A DNA stretch of 64,000 nt from the NCBI RefSeq assembly GCF_900103225.1, contig NZ_FNJH01000001.1, positions 556,980 through 620,979 of the forward strand, given 5' to 3'. Position 1 is the stretch's first letter. Every line of letters begins with the position of its first letter. Under the pieces are notes generated by a model, which saw only the letters and a list, made by a program, of their open reading frames with translations, was not told where the DNA came from and did not search any database. Source of the stretch: Pseudomonas congelans (GTDB taxonomy: Bacteria > Pseudomonadota > Gammaproteobacteria > Pseudomonadales > Pseudomonadaceae). Both the position numbers and the translations under genes were made by a program. Shown one piece after another: positions 51,003-59,937 of this stretch.

Positions 51003-51536
51003 ATGCTGAGAAAGTGGATGTTAATGCTGTGTGTGGGGCTTGTACTGAGCGGCTGCGGTGGCGTGCCGGTAACCCGTTACAGTCAGGAAGCGCCAAAGCT
51101 CGATCTGCGCCAGTACTTCACCGGGCGTGTCGAGGCCTGGGGAATGTTTCAAAAACGCTCTGGTGAAGTCACCAAGCGCTTCACCGTGGTGATCGACGGG
51201 CACAGCGAAGGCGAAGTGCTGGTCATGCACGAGGCCTTCAGTTACAGCGACGGCACCAAGCAGGTGCGGGAGTGGCGCTTGCGTCCCGATGGTCCAGGGC
51301 GCTGGAAGGGTACGGCAGGTGACGTGGTTGGCGAGGCCTATGGCGAAGTGTCAGGCAACAGCTTCCACTGGAACTATGTGCTCAGGCTGCCGGTGGATGG
51401 CACCGAGTATGACGTGAGCCTGGATGACTGGATGTACCTGATCGACGAGCAGACCATGGCCAATCGTTCTTCGATGACCAAGCTGGGTGTCGAAGTCGGG
51501 CAGATCACGTTGTTCTTTCGCAAGGCCGCTAAATAA
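51003..51536 (+). CDS. DUF3833-type lipoprotein
   Basis: This 177-aa lipoprotein (MLMLCVGLVLSGCGG, cysteine at residue 18) has the DUF3833 pattern: LDLRQYFTGRVEAWGMFQKR, DGTKQVREWRL, GEVSGNSFHWNYVLRLPVDG and LDDWMYLIDEQTMANRSSMTKLG. The family is often found with lipid-modifying or chalcone-isomerase-like genes and has no proven function. AAGGAGG precedes the ATG at 51003; an earlier in-frame start overlaps the preceding gene. Confidence 0.85.
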   Translation: MLRKWMLMLCVGLVLSGCGGVPVTRYSQEAPKLDLRQYFTGRVEAWGMFQKRSGEVTKRFTVVIDGHSEGEVLVMHEAFSYSDGTKQVREWRLRPDGPGRWKGTAGDVVGEAYGEVSGNSFHWNYVLRLPVDGTEYDVSLDDWMYLIDEQTMANRSSMTKLGVEVGQITLFFRKAAK

Positions 51537-51539
51537 ATA

Positions 51540-51557
51540 ACGCCTCGTATGAGGCGT
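51540..51557. terminator. Hairpin between convergent genes
   Basis: ACGCCTC (51540-51546) pairs with GAGGCGT (51551-51557) around GTAT. On the minus strand a U-rich TTATTTATTT follows, so it can terminate moaA. On the plus strand the U-tract is weak. Confidence 0.6.
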
Positions 51558-51576
51558 CATCCTTCAGGGCGGCTGC

Positions 51577-52575
51577 TCAGCCGCCCGTCATATTCATGAA
51601 GCGGACCACCTGCACACCATCGTCGTGGGTGAAGTTGTGGCTCCACGGCTTGAGCTGCATGGCGTCGATGATGGCTTTTTCGAGCTTTTCCGGCTGGCCG
51701 GGATTGGCGCGCAGTACCGCTTTCAAATCCACGGAATGCTCGTTACCCAGGCACAAGAGCAAGCGACCTTCGACTGTCATGCGCACGCGGTTGCAAGTGC
51801 CGCAGAAGTTATGGCTGTGCGGGGAGATGAAACCGATGCGGATGCCCGGTGCCTCGGCCAGACGCCAGTAGCGCGACGGCCCCTGAGTCGAATCAGTCGA
51901 CGGCACCAGCGTGTAACGTTCGGCAATGCGTTCGCGCACCTGATCGCTGGAGTAGAAGGACTCGGCGCGGCTGTGCTCGCTGATGATGCCCAGCGGCATC
52001 TCTTCGATGAACGAGACATCCAGGTTGCGATCGATGGCGAACGCCAGCAGGTCGTTGATCTCATCATCGTTGCGACCGTGCATCACCACGCAGTTGAGCT
52101 TGGTGTGCACAAAACCGGCGGCGTTGGCGGCATCGATGCCCGCAATCACTTTGTGCAGATCGCCCGTGCGGGTCAGCTCGCGGAAACGCTGGGGATCAAG
52201 GCTGTCCAGGCTGATGTTCAGGCGTGTGACACCGGCCTTGAACAGCGGGGCAGCCAGCTTGTCCAGCTGCGAACCGTTGGTGGTCATGCACAGTTCACGC
52301 AGGCCGGGCAGGGCGGCGATCTTTTCGCAAAGCCCTACCACGCCTGCACGCACCAGCGGTTCACCACCGGTAAGACGAATCTTGCGCGTACCCAGTGCCA
52401 CGAAGCGCTCGGCCACCTGGAGGATCTCCTCCAGCGACAGAATCTGTTGCCGAGGCAGAAACGTCATCTCTTCGGCCATGCAGTACACGCAGCGAAAATC
52501 GCAGCGGTCAGTGACCGACATGCGCAGATAATCGACTTTACGTGCAAAGCGGTCCATCAGGACGGGTTCTGACAT
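51577..52575 (-). CDS. moaA: GTP 3',8-cyclase MoaA
   Basis: This 332-aa radical-SAM enzyme carries out the first step of molybdenum cofactor synthesis. The N-terminal iron-sulfur motif is C25-x-x-x-C29-x-x-C32 and the C-terminal cluster is bound by CGTCNRVR and the later cysteine in LLLCLG. The C-terminal Gly-Gly needed for catalysis is present (NMTGG). AAGGTGA precedes the ATG. Other moa genes are not adjacent; pseudomonads often carry more than one moaA, so this may be a second copy. Confidence 0.93.
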   Translation of the reverse strand: MSEPVLMDRFARKVDYLRMSVTDRCDFRCVYCMAEEMTFLPRQQILSLEEILQVAERFVALGTRKIRLTGGEPLVRAGVVGLCEKIAALPGLRELCMTTNGSQLDKLAAPLFKAGVTRLNISLDSLDPQRFRELTRTGDLHKVIAGIDAANAAGFVHTKLNCVVMHGRNDDEINDLLAFAIDRNLDVSFIEEMPLGIISEHSRAESFYSSDQVRERIAERYTLVPSTDSTQGPSRYWRLAEAPGIRIGFISPHSHNFCGTCNRVRMTVEGRLLLCLGNEHSVDLKAVLRANPGQPEKLEKAIIDAMQLKPWSHNFTHDDGVQVVRFMNMTGG

Positions 52576-52836
52576 TTCACCTTCTAACTAATCGAGTGGG
52601 CTGTATTACCGGGTTTGGAGGCCAGTGCGTTACCAGGGTTCAGCCAAATTACAGCGTGCCGACTTCAGGCCTGATCGCAGACTGGCAAAGTGCCTTGTAC
52701 GGATTACATAGTAGCTGCACGCATTGCTGTTTGCACCGGCTGCATGACGCCACGCTAACCGAGTCGAAATGCCGCAGTCCAATTGCTTGTTCCGATACGC
52801 TCATCGACCTGCTCTATTACCGACGCCACGCTGACG

Positions 52837-54186
52837 TCATGGATCAGGATTGGCTGAAGCGCTGCGCTCGTAACGCTCCAGCAACGGCTGAATGCTGATG
52901 CCATGCAGCAGGATACTCAAGGCCACCACCGACAGCGTCATACCGATCACGACATCCCCGACGTCGTCCGCCAGGCCATGGGAAAGAGCGAAGCACAGGT
53001 AGTAAAGACTGCCGATGCCGCGAATGCCGAACCAGCCGACCAGTGCCTTCTGTTTCCGGTTTAGCAGACGTCGGCTGACCAGCAGCCAGACACTGGCCGG
53101 GCGTATGACGCAGAACAACGCCAGCCCCAGGCCGACGGCGCGCCAGTCCCAATAAGTGGCCAGCGCAGCGCCCAGCAATGTGATCAGCAGTACTTCCATT
53201 GCGCGCTCCACCAGACTGCCGAACGCCAGCATGTCGCCCATCATCACCCCGGCGGCCAATTGTGAATCGCTCAGGTCATCGGATTCGGCCACGGTGCCTT
53301 TTTCCAGTGATGCTGTCATGTGCCCGAGCACCGGCTGTGCCACATGTTCGGAGGGCAGTTCCGAGCGGGTGGTGCGCACTTCGGCCTGACGCAAGCCGAA
53401 GCCTGCGGCGAATACCGAGAGAAAGCCAAAGGCCCCTACGCTTTGGGCAACCACATAAGCCAGTGCGATAAGCGCCAGGGCCAAAAAGTCGTTGGGGGAG
53501 GTGGTACTGTCGGCGTTTTTGATGCGCAGAAAAATCATCAGGTGGCCAACCCCTCGGCCCATGCCATAACCGATCAGAAGGCCAGCGGGCACTGCCCAGA
53601 TCAGGTCTTTGATCAGCCAGTCCTGTACCCAGTTGGCCATCCCTCCACCGGAAGTCAGATAGAGCAGCGCAAAAATAACGAATGGGAACGCGGTGCCGTC
53701 GTTGAGCCCGGCCTCGCCCGACAAGCCAAAACGCAGACGGTCCTGATCTTGCGCACTGTTGACCTGCACCATTCCCGCCAGTACAGGGTCGGTGGGTGAA
53801 AGCATGGCGCCGAGCAATAAGGATATGGTCCAGTCGATACCGAAAATGTAATGAGCGGCAAAGCTCACTCCGGCAATCGTCGCCAGCATCACCGGCCCGG
53901 CCAGCCAATACGCCGAGTGCCAGGCCTTGCCCTTTAACGGTAAGCGCAGCTTGATGCCGGTCCCGAAAAGTGAAAACAGCACGGCCACCTCGGTCAGGCG
54001 CTCAAGCCACTCATGAGACGCCTTGAAATCGAGATCGACGATATCGAGGCCCATCGGGCCGATGCTGAAACCGAACGCCAGGCAGACTGCCGAGGTTGTC
54101 ACCGGCATCCAGCGTAAAAAGGAAGAGGTCAGTGCCAACAGCATCAATAAAACGCCGAGCACGCCCATGCAGACCAGAAAACTCAT
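52837..54186 (-). CDS. CPA1-type cation:proton antiporter
   Basis: This 449-aa inner-membrane protein has about twelve helices and the ion-binding motifs of the NhaP branch: SPTDPVLAG and GLNDGTAFPFVIFALL (Asn-Asp pair). It should exchange Na+ or K+ for protons and help pH or salt homeostasis. No regulatory TrkA domain follows, unlike KefB/KefC. The ribosome site before the ATG at 54186 is poor. The 260 bp before moaA on the other side hold no gene. Confidence 0.87.
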   Translation of the reverse strand: MSFLVCMGVLGVLLMLLALTSSFLRWMPVTTSAVCLAFGFSIGPMGLDIVDLDFKASHEWLERLTEVAVLFSLFGTGIKLRLPLKGKAWHSAYWLAGPVMLATIAGVSFAAHYIFGIDWTISLLLGAMLSPTDPVLAGMVQVNSAQDQDRLRFGLSGEAGLNDGTAFPFVIFALLYLTSGGGMANWVQDWLIKDLIWAVPAGLLIGYGMGRGVGHLMIFLRIKNADSTTSPNDFLALALIALAYVVAQSVGAFGFLSVFAAGFGLRQAEVRTTRSELPSEHVAQPVLGHMTASLEKGTVAESDDLSDSQLAAGVMMGDMLAFGSLVERAMEVLLITLLGAALATYWDWRAVGLGLALFCVIRPASVWLLVSRRLLNRKQKALVGWFGIRGIGSLYYLCFALSHGLADDVGDVVIGMTLSVVALSILLHGISIQPLLERYERSASANPDP

Positions 54187-54340
54187 AGAGAAAGAACCAC
54201 CGTTGAATGCGCCTTGAGAAGAGGGCGTAACGGTGGGACTGCCCTATGCGGTAATAAGTTGAAATAATTTGCCGGGCGGTTGCAAAACGCTGCCGCTGGC
54301 GGCCGGTACGGGCGCATCCAGCGTGCAGGCGTGCGTCGGG

Positions 54341-55393
54341 CTAGCGCTCGATGCTGCGGCTCCAGCGTGCGTTCCACTCGGGACGGATCTGATTGACCTG
54401 ATCCCAGTCGATGGTCACCGCCGTTTCCAGGTACTTCTCCATGGCCTCGACCTGACTGCGCGTCTTGTCAGTGGTCGGGGTTTTCGGGTTCGACGGGATC
54501 TGGTCACCGAACTCCAGCGCAGGCGCCTGTGCTTCCGGGGTCAGCAGATAGGCCGCCAGCTTTTGCGCCAGCTCCGGCTGGTTGTTGTTGGCGATCGCAC
54601 ATTCAGCCACGTTCAACACCACGCCGCCCTCCTTGGGCGATGCGTACTCCACCGGTACGCCCTTGATCTTCAGGGCGGTGACCTGGGTCGGCGTCAGCGG
54701 GAACAGGGCGGCTTCGTCGGTCTGCACCATTTCCGAGATCTTGGCCGAGCTGGCGATGTATTCCAGCACGTTCGGGCCGATGGTTTTCGGCCAGGCCTTG
54801 AAGCCGGGTTCGACGTCTTTCTCGCTGCCGCCCTGGATACGGTTGAACATCAGAAAGCCATGCAGGCCGAAGGTCGAGGAGGCCAGTGACTGGAACACCA
54901 CCTTGTCCTTGAAACGTTTGTCGGCCAGGTCCATCCACGAGGTGGGCGCGCTCCAGCCCTGTTCCTTGAACATTCGCGTGTTGTAGGCCAGGCCGGTCAC
55001 ACCCAGGCTGACGGCTGCCGCCTGTTCCTTGATTTTGGCCTTTTCAGGGAGGTCGGCCAGGCTGGCGCTGGGTTTCAGGGTGTCGCACAGGCCCATGGAA
55101 ATGGCCCGGTACATGATGCCGTCGTCGAGAAAGATGACGTGCATCTGCGGGTTGTCCTTACTCGCCTGAACCTTGGCGAGGATATCGGCCGACGTGCCAG
55201 GCACGATCACCACCTTGACGTTGTTGGCCTTCTCGAAAGCCGGCAGCACTTGATCGGCATACAGGCGCTCCATGGTCCCGCCGTTCATGCCCAGGTACAG
55301 CGTGGTTTCGGCCCGGGCAGGCGTGGACAGTAGTGCGGCGGCCAGCGGCAGGCAGGACAGCCCGGTGAGGGCGAGACGTTTGGTGCTTTTCAT
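54341..55393 (-). CDS. ABC importer periplasmic binding protein (polyamine/opine type)
   Basis: This 350-aa exported protein has a signal peptide (LTGLSCLPLAAALLSTPARAE) and the PotD/PotF-like family 1 fold (TLYLGMNGGTMERLYADQVLPAFEKANNV, given in part; VPGTSADILAKVQASKDNP). It captures the substrate for the three transporter subunits encoded upstream. GAGGAAGG precedes the ATG at 55393, which overlaps the stop of the FAD subunit gene. It is the last gene of the operon, an unusual place, since binding proteins often come first. Confidence 0.85.
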   Translation of the reverse strand: MKSTKRLALTGLSCLPLAAALLSTPARAETTLYLGMNGGTMERLYADQVLPAFEKANNVKVVIVPGTSADILAKVQASKDNPQMHVIFLDDGIMYRAISMGLCDTLKPSASLADLPEKAKIKEQAAAVSLGVTGLAYNTRMFKEQGWSAPTSWMDLADKRFKDKVVFQSLASSTFGLHGFLMFNRIQGGSEKDVEPGFKAWPKTIGPNVLEYIASSAKISEMVQTDEAALFPLTPTQVTALKIKGVPVEYASPKEGGVVLNVAECAIANNNQPELAQKLAAYLLTPEAQAPALEFGDQIPSNPKTPTTDKTRSQVEAMEKYLETAVTIDWDQVNQIRPEWNARWSRSIER

Positions 55394-56574
55394 AGGGACG
55401 ACCTTCCTCTGTGCAATGGGATGACGTTCGTAACAGGTTCGATAGCAGGGGGTTGCAGGGCGATTTGCTGAAAGCGGCCGATGGAAAAGGCATCGAGCGG
55501 GATCCGTGAGGCGCCGTCGCAGACCCATTCGGCCAGCGCTTCACCCGCTGCCGGGCCGATCTGAAAGCCCGCCCCGGCAAAACCGAAGCCATGCAGCAGA
55601 CCCGGCTGTTTCAGGCTCGGGCCCAATACCGGTTCGCGATCCGGCAGGTAGCCTTCGGTGCCGCTCCAGGTGCGGATCGCCTGAGCGCCGGCGAGTGGCG
55701 GGTAGAGCTCGACGGCGTTGCGCAGGATATCCAGCACCGCCGCCTGCCCCGGTCTGGCGCGCGCCGGGTCGAGAGCAAAGCCTTGTCCGCCGCCCAGGAC
55801 GCAATTGCCGCGTGCCACTTGTCGGGCATAGATGCCGCCGCCTTCGACGCCGGTGCTGACGTCCATGAACATCGGCAGCGGTTCTGTCACCAGCATCGCC
55901 GGATGCCCCGAATACATCGGCACCGGTTCGTTGAATTGTGCTGCCAGCGCTGCGGCCCACGCCCCGGCACAGTTGAGCAGCCAGGTGGCGCGCAGTGTCA
56001 GGCCGCTGGCGGTCGTGACGACGAAGGCGTTGCCGTCGTGGCTGACTTCGCTGACCGGCGCTTGCTCGAACACCTGTGCGCCTGCCCGACGCGCAGCGCG
56101 GGCGAAGGCCGGCGAGACCAGGCGTGGATTGGCGTGTCCATCGTCAGCGCACAGGGATGCACCGACAGCAACATCGCCTGCCCAGGGATAACGGGCGCGC
56201 AGTTGATCGCGATCAAGCAACTGCAAATCCAGGCCGAATCCCTGACTGGCTTCGGCGTAGGCGCGCAAGGCATTCATGTCCTGTTCGCTGCGCGCCAGTT
56301 TGAGATGGCCCGAGCGCTGGTACTCGCCGTCGATGCCGATCAGTTCGCGCAGATTGCCCCATATCTGGTGCGCCCGTTGCGACAAGGGCAGCTGCGACAG
56401 CGTACGGCCCTGACGACGTACGCCGCCGTAATTGACGCCGCTGGAGTGCGACCCGCAAAAATCGCGCTCCAGCACGGCGACCCGCTTGCCCTTCAGGGCC
56501 AGCGTCAAGGCTGCCGAGGCGCCGACGATGCCGCCGCCGATGACAATCGCATCGGTTTCAATCAGTGTGCTCAT
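55390..56574 (-). CDS. FAD-dependent amine/opine dehydrogenase, beta-type subunit
   Basis: This 394-aa D-amino-acid-oxidase-fold flavoprotein (FAD motif VIGGGIVGASAALTLALKG) resembles HcnC, the OoxB subunit of octopine oxidase and LhpB-type subunits. It oxidises a secondary or primary amine at its FAD. VNYGGVRRQGR and TWSGTEGYLPDREPVLG are DAO-family features; the C-terminal GFAGAGFQIGPAAGEALAEW is the second FAD contact. It overlaps both neighbours by ATGA, consistent with a heterotrimer made in fixed ratio. The substrate is unknown. Confidence 0.85.
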   Translation of the reverse strand: MSTLIETDAIVIGGGIVGASAALTLALKGKRVAVLERDFCGSHSSGVNYGGVRRQGRTLSQLPLSQRAHQIWGNLRELIGIDGEYQRSGHLKLARSEQDMNALRAYAEASQGFGLDLQLLDRDQLRARYPWAGDVAVGASLCADDGHANPRLVSPAFARAARRAGAQVFEQAPVSEVSHDGNAFVVTTASGLTLRATWLLNCAGAWAAALAAQFNEPVPMYSGHPAMLVTEPLPMFMDVSTGVEGGGIYARQVARGNCVLGGGQGFALDPARARPGQAAVLDILRNAVELYPPLAGAQAIRTWSGTEGYLPDREPVLGPSLKQPGLLHGFGFAGAGFQIGPAAGEALAEWVCDGASRIPLDAFSIGRFQQIALQPPAIEPVTNVIPLHRGRSSL

Positions 56575-57962
56575 GCTTGCGTCTCCACTGATGGCTTCTC
56601 CATGCGCTGCGTATCAAGCCCGAAGGGCAGTGGCTTGATCGGTGCCTGACCGCGCAGGCGGCCGACGTGCTCGACGGGCAGGCCGCTCTCGCGGGCAATG
56701 ATCTCGGCCGCGGCCAGGCCACACATCCGGCCCTGGCAGCGACCCATACCGACCCGGCACATGGCCTTGACCCGGTTGATCTCCCAATGGCCGTCCTGCA
56801 CGGCGCTGCGAATCTCGCCTGCGGAGACTTCTTCGCAGCGGCACACCAGCGTGTCATCCGCCACGTTGGCGGCCCAGTCCTCAGGGAAGGGAAACGCGGT
56901 TTCCAGCCCGTGGCGGAAGCGCTCGATGCGTCGCAGTGCGGTTTTCAGCGTATCGATACGTGCAGTGTCTGCGACAACACCGATGTCTTGCAGCAGCCCG
57001 AGCGCGGCCAGTTCTCCAGCCATTTCCGCAGCGTCCGCGCCCATGATTCCCGCGCCGTCGCCCGCCAGGTAGATGCCTGACGCGCTGCTGCGTCCACAGT
57101 CGTCGCGGGTCGGCAGCCATGCCCGGTTGAGCGGGCTCCAGGCGAATTCGCAGCCCAGCAGGTCGGCCAGTTGCGTCTCGCTGCGCAACGCATGGGCGAA
57201 AGCGACCGCGTCGCAGGCCAGGCGGCCCGATTTGCCGTTACGTTGCCATTGAATGCCGTCTACGCGTTTTTCGCCGTCGATGCGTGTGAGCTGCGCACCT
57301 TGATGCACGGGAATGCCGTGTGTGCTCAGCCACGCGCGGTAATAGATGCCCTTGGCCAGCAGCGCCGGTTGGCCCAGCAGCGCCGGCAATGCCTTGCATT
57401 GTGCCGAAAACGGCGCGCTGTCGAGCACCGCCAGCACCTTCGCGCCAGCCTTGGCGTACTGGTAGGCGACCAGGTACAGCAACGGGCCAGTGCCACAAAA
57501 CACCACACGCTGGCCAATTGCACAGCCCTGATATTTGAGCGCGATCTGCGCTGCGCCCAGGCTGTACACGCCGGGCAGGGTCCAGCCGGATACTGGCAGA
57601 ATTCGGTCGGTGGCACCGGTGGCGACGATCAGGTGGCTGAAGTCGAGGGTGGCGGCGTTACCGTTTTGCAGGGTATCGAGTTGATGATCTTCGGCGTTCC
57701 AGACCAGCGTCTGCGGCCGGTAGTCGATCTGCGTTGCCAGCGTGTCGAGCGCCTCGTGCACCGCGACCGCCTTGGCGCTTTCAAAGCCGTAGAGCGCCTT
57801 GGCCGAACGCTGGAAGTTGTCCGGCTGGCGACGGTAGATCTGGCCGCCGCCGCGCAGCCCTTCATCGATCAGGCAGGCCTTGATGCCGTGGGCCAGTAGC
57901 GTCTGGGCGGCGCGAATGCCGGCCGGTCCTGCGCCGATAATGGCAATGGCCTGATCGCTCAT
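56571..57962 (-). CDS. FAD/NAD(P)-binding dehydrogenase subunit with BFD-like 2Fe-2S domain
   Basis: This 463-aa subunit has an FAD motif (IIGAGPAGIRAAQTL), an NAD(P)-type Rossmann motif (VVFCGTGPLLYLVAYQYAKAGA) and a C-terminal BFD-like domain binding a 2Fe-2S cluster (CRCEEVSAGEIRSAV, then MCRVGMGRCQGRMCG). It matches HcnB/OoxA-type subunits, which carry electrons from the oxidase subunit. ATG at 57962 overlaps the stop of the small iron-sulfur gene (ATGA). Confidence 0.85.
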   Translation of the reverse strand: MSDQAIAIIGAGPAGIRAAQTLLAHGIKACLIDEGLRGGGQIYRRQPDNFQRSAKALYGFESAKAVAVHEALDTLATQIDYRPQTLVWNAEDHQLDTLQNGNAATLDFSHLIVATGATDRILPVSGWTLPGVYSLGAAQIALKYQGCAIGQRVVFCGTGPLLYLVAYQYAKAGAKVLAVLDSAPFSAQCKALPALLGQPALLAKGIYYRAWLSTHGIPVHQGAQLTRIDGEKRVDGIQWQRNGKSGRLACDAVAFAHALRSETQLADLLGCEFAWSPLNRAWLPTRDDCGRSSASGIYLAGDGAGIMGADAAEMAGELAALGLLQDIGVVADTARIDTLKTALRRIERFRHGLETAFPFPEDWAANVADDTLVCRCEEVSAGEIRSAVQDGHWEINRVKAMCRVGMGRCQGRMCGLAAAEIIARESGLPVEHVGRLRGQAPIKPLPFGLDTQRMEKPSVETQA

Positions 57963-58249
57963 ACGCACCGCCCCGGCTCACGAATCACTGCCTGACCGGC
58001 CTCCAGCAGCGTCGAACAGGCACGCACGCGCTGACCGTCACCCAGCCTCACCCAGCAGTCCTGGCAGGCGCCCATCATGCAGAAACCGGCACGAGGTTCG
58101 GCACTGAAGTCACTGCCGCGCAAGTGGTCGCTGGCGGTCAGTACCGCGGTCAGCAAGGTATCGCCCAACAGACCGCTGGCCGGCTCGCCGTCAAGGGTGA
58201 AGGGCACAACCGGGCGATCATGTTCGGTCAGTCGTTTCAGCAATGCCAT
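57959..58249 (-). CDS. Small 2Fe-2S subunit of the three-part dehydrogenase
   Basis: This 96-aa plant-ferredoxin-like protein has cysteines arranged as in HcnA: GFCMMGACQDCWV and RACST. It probably takes electrons from the FAD subunits. Length and position directly before the BFD subunit are as in the hcnABC and lhp-type gene sets. The ribosome site is weak, and the ATG at 58249 lies 17 bp after the permease gene. Confidence 0.85.
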   Translation of the reverse strand: MALLKRLTEHDRPVVPFTLDGEPASGLLGDTLLTAVLTASDHLRGSDFSAEPRAGFCMMGACQDCWVRLGDGQRVRACSTLLEAGQAVIREPGRCV

Positions 58250-58266
58250 AACGTGAAAGCTCCGGG

Positions 58267-59061
58267 TTAGTGTTTGCCGACCAGCACGCGATCCAGCCCA
58301 TAGACCCGGTCGAGCAGGATCATGGTGGCGGCGGTGAGGGCGATGACCAGTGCCGACACGGCGGCCATCATCGGGTCGATGGATTCGGTGGCGTAGACAT
58401 ACATGCGCACCGGCAGGGTCTGGGTCGCGGGCGAGGTAACGAAGATCGACAGCGTGACTTCATCGAAGCTGTTGATGAACGCCAGCAGCCAGCCGCCCGC
58501 CACGCCGGGCAGGATCATTGGCAGGGTGATCTGCCGAAACAGCGTGAAGCGGTCGGCCCCCAGTGACTCGGCGGCGTGTTCGGCGCTGCGGTCGATGCCG
58601 ATCGCCGCTGCCAGTACCAGGCGCAGCACATAGGGCGTGATGACCAGCACATGGGCGAAGATCAGCCAGGTGAAGCTGCCGTTCACGCCCATCAGCGCAA
58701 ACAGGCGCAGCATCGCCACCCCCAACACCAGGTGCGGAATGATGATCGGCGACAGAAACAGAGCATTGAAAAAATTGCGACCGGGAAATGTATGACGCGT
58801 GATTGCCAGTGCGGCGGGTACCGCGATCAGCGTGGCCAGCGTCGCCGATACGAACGCCAGGATCAGGCTGTTGTAGAACGAATCGATAAAGTCGGCGCGC
58901 TCGAAGACTGCCTTGAACCAGCGCAGCGAAAAATGGGTGGTGGGCAGGCTCAGGGTGTTTTCCGGGGTGAACGCCACCAGGCACACCACGACCAGCGGGG
59001 CCATCATGAAAATCACTACCAGCGCATGAAACGAGAGGGCCAACGGACCGTTCTTGGACAT
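58267..59061 (-). CDS. ABC importer permease (PotI/PotC-like)
   Basis: This 264-aa inner-membrane permease of about six helices has the EAA loop (AAESLGADRFTLFRQITLPMILPG), which docks onto the ATPase. It belongs with PotC/PotI of spermidine/putrescine importers. It starts three bases after the first permease's stop. Confidence 0.88.
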   Translation of the reverse strand: MSKNGPLALSFHALVVIFMMAPLVVVCLVAFTPENTLSLPTTHFSLRWFKAVFERADFIDSFYNSLILAFVSATLATLIAVPAALAITRHTFPGRNFFNALFLSPIIIPHLVLGVAMLRLFALMGVNGSFTWLIFAHVLVITPYVLRLVLAAAIGIDRSAEHAAESLGADRFTLFRQITLPMILPGVAGGWLLAFINSFDEVTLSIFVTSPATQTLPVRMYVYATESIDPMMAAVSALVIALTAATMILLDRVYGLDRVLVGKH

Positions 59062-59064
59062 GGA

Positions 59065-59937
59065 TCATTCCCCCAGAGTTTTTTTGTAGCGGCCTTCGAT
59101 CATGCGGTTCCAGGACAGCATGACCAGCAGGTTGACCAGCAGCAGCGCCACGGCAAGGGTCGCGCCCATCGGCCAGTTCAGCTCCGAGAGGTACTGGTCG
59201 TAGATCACCGTGGCGACCATCTTCAGGCGGCGCCCGCCGAGCAGGCCTGGAATGGCGAACGAACTGGCGGCCAGACCGAACACGATCAGCGACCCGGACA
59301 GCACGCCCGGCATGACTTGCGGCAGCACGATCAGGCGCATGACTTTCGCCTGGCTGGCGCCCAGCGACAGCGCGGCCTGTTCGGCGGTGGGGTCAAGCTT
59401 CTGCAGCGAGGTCCAGACCGGAATAATCATGAACGGCAACATGACGTGGACCAGCGCGATGACTACGGCAAACGGGGTGTACAGCAGTTTCACCGGGCGA
59501 CCGCCCATGAACTGGATGACCTGATTGATCAGGCCGTCCGCGCCCAGCAGCAGGCTCCAGCCGAATGCCCGGACCACCACCGAGATCAGCAGCGGCGTGA
59601 GAATCAGGATCAGGAAGATCGAGCGCCACGGTGTGCCCATGCGGCTGAGAATGTAGGCTTCCGGCACGCCGATCAGCACGCACAGCAGGGTGACCAGCGC
59701 ACTGATCCAGAAGGTGCGCAGGAAGATTTCATAGAAATACGAGTCGGTGACCACGGCCATGTAGTTGGCCAGCGTGTAGCTGTCGCTTTTCACCCCGACC
59801 TGATAGTCGAACACGTTGAACGACAGCACCAGGGTCAGACCCAGCGGCAACACCAGCAAGCCGATATATAACGCCAGCGCCGGCGCTGACAGCCAATAGC
59901 CGCGGCCGCCCTGACGCATTTCGCTCAGCAGGCTCAT
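59065..59937 (-). CDS. ABC importer permease (PotH/PotB-like)
   Basis: This 290-aa inner-membrane permease of about six helices has an EAA loop (AALSLGASQAKVMRLIVLPQVMPG). It pairs with the next permease as a heterodimer. ATGA overlap with the ATPase gene stop shows coupling. The long first periplasmic segment is usual for the PotB/PotH group. Confidence 0.88.
   Translation of the reverse strand: MSLLSEMRQGGRGYWLSAPALALYIGLLVLPLGLTLVLSFNVFDYQVGVKSDSYTLANYMAVVTDSYFYEIFLRTFWISALVTLLCVLIGVPEAYILSRMGTPWRSIFLILILTPLLISVVVRAFGWSLLLGADGLINQVIQFMGGRPVKLLYTPFAVVIALVHVMLPFMIIPVWTSLQKLDPTAEQAALSLGASQAKVMRLIVLPQVMPGVLSGSLIVFGLAASSFAIPGLLGGRRLKMVATVIYDQYLSELNWPMGATLAVALLLVNLLVMLSWNRMIEGRYKKTLGE

Noticed and set aside
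54341..58249. Hydrogen cyanide synthase hcnABC
   Set aside because: The three subunits are similar, but they are embedded in an ABC-importer operon with an IclR regulator, which does not fit the hcn locus.
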